The translations under genes were made by a program, and so were the position numbers. This document shows, piece after piece, positions 61,584-64,000 of a stretch of DNA of 64,000 nt; position 1 is the stretch's first letter, and each line of letters begins with the position of its first letter. The notes beneath the pieces are model-generated. The model saw nothing but the letters and a program-made list of their open reading frames with translations, was not told the DNA's origin and ran no database searches. The stretch is from JAABTH01 sp964390725 (GTDB taxonomy: Bacteria > Bacillota > Dethiobacteria > DTU022), in assembly GCA_964390725.1 (NCBI GenBank), contig CAYMIW010000001.1, positions 62,001 through 126,000 on the forward strand. Direction: 5' to 3'.

Positions 61584-61693
61584 GCTCTTGTTTAGCCCAA
61601 TTTGGAAGACGATAAAAAACAGCAATTTTGTAATCCACAAAAAGGATTCCGGCTCCTGTCTCCCGGGTCTTTTTTTACTTATTTCTCCAGCTG

Positions 61694-61738
61694 TGATATA
61701 ATAATTATCAGTCTTCTACCTGCGTAGAAGACTAATAA
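61694..61738 (+). promoter_or_regulatory. Extended -10 promoter and hairpin before the asparagine-synthetase-like gene
   Basis: TGATATAAT (61694-61702) is a perfect extended -10. Directly after it, AGTCTTCTAC (61710-61719) pairs with GTAGAAGACT (61724-61733) around CTGC, extended by TTAT/ATAA outside. The hairpin covers the predicted transcription start, so it may be an operator or a 5' mRNA structure. Confidence 0.6.
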
Positions 61739-61758
61739 TTTAATGGAGCTGATTTTCT

Positions 61759-63210
61759 GTGCCCGGTTTGATAGCAGTTTTTGGAGAAAAGGATGATACG
61801 GTCGAGTTGGATCCTCTGATTGAAAAAGTTGAATTTCGTGGGACCTGTCGCGAAATTGAAACAGACAGCGACTCATGCTGTATGGGAGTATTAGATGGAT
61901 CTGATGATATAAATTCTGATATGCATATGGTAGCCCTGGATGGTTACATGGCTATACCTGAAGAGAAAAAATTACTACAGGGAAGTGATGGGGAAAAGCG
62001 TTTTTCCAGCCTGATTGAAGATGAAGGGCCTTCTTTTTTTAATAATATTGAGGGAGAGTTTACCCTGGCCTATTCCGACAATAATGGAACACGCCTGGTA
62101 GCTCGGGATCCTCTGGGAATTAAACCTTTGTATTATACTGAGAAAAAGGGAACTCTTTATATTGCCCCGGAAATAAAAGCGCTGCTTGGGCTGAAGTCTA
62201 AAATCAGGGAAGTGCCTCCCGGAAGTTACCTGGACAAGCGCAGGGGTTGGGTAAAATATTACAACCTGCCAAAGCTGATCAGCAATAACAGGCTGACTCT
62301 TGATCAGGCAACAGAAAAATTACGTCATTTGTTATCATTGGCAGTTGAAGAACGAATTGCCGGGGTAGAAAAACTGGGTGTATTTTTAAGCGGAGGACTG
62401 GACAGCAGTGTTATTGCCGTCCTGGCTGCAGGTCTCAGGGAAAAACCGATCAACACATACACAGTTGGAGTTAAAGGTAGCAGTGATATAGAATATGCAG
62501 CCCTAGTTGCAGAAAAAATTGGATCAAATCATAAGGTATACACCTATGATATCGATGAAATGATAGATATCATCCCGGATGTTATTTATCACCTTGAATC
62601 ATTTGACTGTGCTTACGTTCGTTCGGCTATACCGAATTATATTGCCGCTCGCCAGGCTGCAGCTGATGGCCGGGAGGTTATGCTGACCGGTGAAGGGTCG
62701 GATGAAATGTTTGCCGGTTACAGTTACCTTAAGGAGATAGGCTCTGAAGCAGAAATAGAAGCGGAACTTGAAGATATTTTTAAAGGGTTAAGCCGGACCG
62801 GACTGCAGAGAGTTGATCGAATGAATTCTGCCCACGGTTTGGATTGCCGGGTCCCTTTTTTAAAACCCGGGCTGCTAAAACTGGTCCAGCAGTTTCCCAT
62901 GAACTGGAAGTTGCATGAAGTTGACGGGAAAGCAATTGACAAGTGGATATTAAGACAGGCTTTTACCGATGAGCTGGGTTCTAAAGTTGCCTGGCGTGAT
63001 AAACAGCAGTTTGACCAGGGTTCCGGTTCAGCAGATATGCTTACCTCTATTGCTGAAGAAACGATCAGTGACGATGAATATAATGCTGAGCGGGAGAAAG
63101 CCCCGGTACCGGTTAGAAATAAGGAAGAGCTTTATTACTACCGCATATTCAGGAAACATTACCCGGAATCTGTGTTATCCCTGGTTGGGCGCTGGTCTAA
63201 AACCAGCTGA
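61759..63210 (+). CDS. Asparagine synthetase B-like protein lacking the glutaminase cysteine
   Basis: 483 residues from a GTG at 61759. The N-terminal Ntn-hydrolase domain is recognisable (EGEFTLAYSD, RLVARDPLGIKPLYY), but the nucleophile is gone: the chain begins MPGLIAVFG instead of MCGI. The synthetase domain is intact, with the pyrophosphatase loop VFLSGGLDSSVIAVL, MLTGEGSDEMFAGY and HGLDCRVPFL. The enzyme cannot use glutamine in the normal way, so it may be ammonia-dependent or may adenylate another carboxylate. I see no earlier start that would restore a cysteine. Confidence 0.85.
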   Translation: MPGLIAVFGEKDDTVELDPLIEKVEFRGTCREIETDSDSCCMGVLDGSDDINSDMHMVALDGYMAIPEEKKLLQGSDGEKRFSSLIEDEGPSFFNNIEGEFTLAYSDNNGTRLVARDPLGIKPLYYTEKKGTLYIAPEIKALLGLKSKIREVPPGSYLDKRRGWVKYYNLPKLISNNRLTLDQATEKLRHLLSLAVEERIAGVEKLGVFLSGGLDSSVIAVLAAGLREKPINTYTVGVKGSSDIEYAALVAEKIGSNHKVYTYDIDEMIDIIPDVIYHLESFDCAYVRSAIPNYIAARQAAADGREVMLTGEGSDEMFAGYSYLKEIGSEAEIEAELEDIFKGLSRTGLQRVDRMNSAHGLDCRVPFLKPGLLKLVQQFPMNWKLHEVDGKAIDKWILRQAFTDELGSKVAWRDKQQFDQGSGSADMLTSIAEETISDDEYNAEREKAPVPVRNKEELYYYRIFRKHYPESVLSLVGRWSKTS

Positions 63211-63229
63211 CCGAGGAGGAGTTTGGCTG

Positions 63230-63898
63230 GTGAACTTAAAGGCTGTTATTTTTGATCTCGATGGTACTTTGCTGGATACCTTAACCGATATAGCTCTTTC
63301 GGCAAATGCTGTATTAGAGAAATATGGGTTTGAGGGACATCCTGTTGATGCTTATCGCTATTTTGTAGGCGAAGGTATGGATGTAATGGTGAAAAAAGTA
63401 TTTCCTCCAGAAGATGACTGGGATTACGACCTGGATATAATTTTTGATCAGGTTAAAGAAGAATATGCTAAGCGTTGGAAAGATCACACTGTTCCTTACC
63501 GGGGTATAGCAGACCTGCTTAACTACCTGGAAGAAAATCAGGTTGCCAAAGCGGTATTTTCCAACAAACCACATCAATTCGCCGAATTAACAGTAAAGAC
63601 ACTTTTACCTGTATGGAAATTTGTTGCTGTTGTAGGCGTCAGCTCCAACACTCCCAAAAAACCAGACCCCCGGGGTGCCCTGAAAATAGCTGAGAAAATG
63701 AACCTAAAACCCGGGCAGGTGGTGTACCTCGGAGATACGCATACTGATATGCAAACTGCTGTGAACGGGAGGTTTTTCCCTGTCGGGGCGCTCTGGGGTT
63801 TTCGTGATGCAGAAGAGCTGACCAATAGCGGAGCCAGGTTTTTAGCTGATAACCCGGAAGATATAATAAAGCTATTTGCAGCCGATAATATTCTCTGA
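63230..63898 (+). CDS. HAD-family hydrolase, phosphoglycolate phosphatase-like
   Basis: 222 residues from the GTG at 63230, 10 bases after GAGGAGG; the long upstream extension of the frame overlaps the previous gene and is not real. HAD motifs: nucleophile Asp in VIFDLDGTLLDT, Ser/Asn-Lys in VFSNKPHQFA, Lys in PKKPDPRGAL, and the acidic pair in LGDTHTDMQTA. The four-helix cap is of the Gph/PPase type. Probable reaction: dephosphorylation of 2-phosphoglycolate or another small phosphoester. It follows the asparagine-synthetase-like gene after 19 bases. Confidence 0.88.
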   Translation: MNLKAVIFDLDGTLLDTLTDIALSANAVLEKYGFEGHPVDAYRYFVGEGMDVMVKKVFPPEDDWDYDLDIIFDQVKEEYAKRWKDHTVPYRGIADLLNYLEENQVAKAVFSNKPHQFAELTVKTLLPVWKFVAVVGVSSNTPKKPDPRGALKIAEKMNLKPGQVVYLGDTHTDMQTAVNGRFFPVGALWGFRDAEELTNSGARFLADNPEDIIKLFAADNIL

Positions 63899-63942
63899 AA
63901 CAGCAAGCGCATTGATATTTAGATTATCGACCGGAGGTTTAA

Positions 63943-64000
63943 ATGAAACAGAATACTGCATATTTAGTTGATTTTGACGGAACTGTCACAACCGAGGATC
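63943..64000 (+). CDS. HAD-superfamily phosphatase, N-terminal fragment (cut by window end)
   Basis: Nineteen codons are visible, from an ATG at 63943 after GGAGGT, containing the HAD nucleophile motif VDFDGTVTTED. The form DFDGTVT resembles phosphoserine-phosphatase-like (HAD-IB) or MtnX-type enzymes. The gene continues beyond the window. Confidence 0.7.
   Translation, partial: MKQNTAYLVDFDGTVTTED

Noticed and set aside
62969..63229. 87-codon N-terminal extension of the phosphoglycolate phosphatase-like gene
   Set aside because: It overlaps the asparagine-synthetase-like gene in another frame and is not HAD-like. The GTG at 63230 has a proper ribosome site.
1..64000. CRISPR arrays, tRNA or rRNA genes, insertion sequences and prophage genes
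   Set aside because: No regularly spaced repeats, cloverleaf-like genes, transposase or integrase reading frames were recognised anywhere in the window.

Overview
The window looks like a chromosomal stretch of an anaerobic, probably endospore-forming member of the Bacillota (Clostridia or Dethiobacteria type). Evidence: a YtfJ/GerW spore protein next to a DUF2953 gene, FabK as enoyl reductase, a two-subunit glycine decarboxylase (gcvPA/gcvPB), a GTP-type PEP carboxykinase, clostridial-style Shine-Dalgarno sites with many TTG and GTG starts, and a soluble NuoE/NuoF/NuoG-like electron module. No rRNA, tRNA, CRISPR array, integrase or transposase was recognised. I cannot name the species.

Layout. 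1-2.75 kb: the end of a branched-chain amino-acid ABC transporter (livG', livF) followed by a decayed sigma-54 activator. 2.9-5.3 kb (minus): ytfJ, DUF2953, a zinc-finger anti-sigma factor and an ECF sigma factor. 5.2-7.6 kb: a TetR regulator with a clear promoter and operator, an esterase, and wreckage of an iron-export fetAB pair. 7.8-11.9 kb: a sulfur module made of a SLC13-like permease, a persulfide dioxygenase-rhodanese fusion and two half-size YeeE/YedE transporters, followed by a short ferritin-like protein. 12-15.6 kb: a second esterase, an amidohydrolase and a LivK-like lipoprotein. 16-21.6 kb: fatty acid synthesis, with fabH-fabD-fabG-fabF on the minus strand divergent from fabK-fabZ; acpP is absent. 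22-28 kb: lepA, a glycine-zipper peptide, a CPBP protease, nudC, an HD hydrolase, a GNAT protein and an MCP remnant.

28.5-46 kb: pckG behind a leader hairpin; a Cache-HAMP-PAS-GGDEF-HD-GYP receptor broken at a run of eight G; mscL; a GNAT protein; a NarL-type two-component pair with a LiaF-like membrane protein; a Ca2+-type P-ATPase; an MBL-fold hydrolase; two small membrane proteins; and the three-gene proton-translocating transhydrogenase pntAA-pntAB-pntB. 46-48.3 kb: an NmrA-like protein and a GYF-domain membrane protein.

48.3-58.3 kb is the most coherent block. A tandem glycine riboswitch with terminator precedes gcvT-gcvH-gcvPA-gcvPB, two radical SAM proteins, an octanoyltransferase (LipM type), dihydrolipoyl dehydrogenase and an ATP-NAD kinase-like protein. 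I read this as a glycine cleavage operon carrying its own lipoyl-assembly genes, with the two radical SAM proteins probably acting as a split (LipS1/LipS2-type) lipoyl synthase. 58.3-61.6 kb: a NuoE-NuoF-NuoG-like diaphorase module with no catalytic partner nearby, behind a 25-base dyad. 61.7-64 kb: an asparagine-synthetase-like protein lacking the glutaminase cysteine, and two HAD-family genes, the last cut by the window end.

Several loci are visibly broken (the sigma-54 activator, fetAB, the MCP and the GGDEF receptor). That suggests either a genome losing regulatory and transport genes, or assembly errors at homopolymers in some cases.
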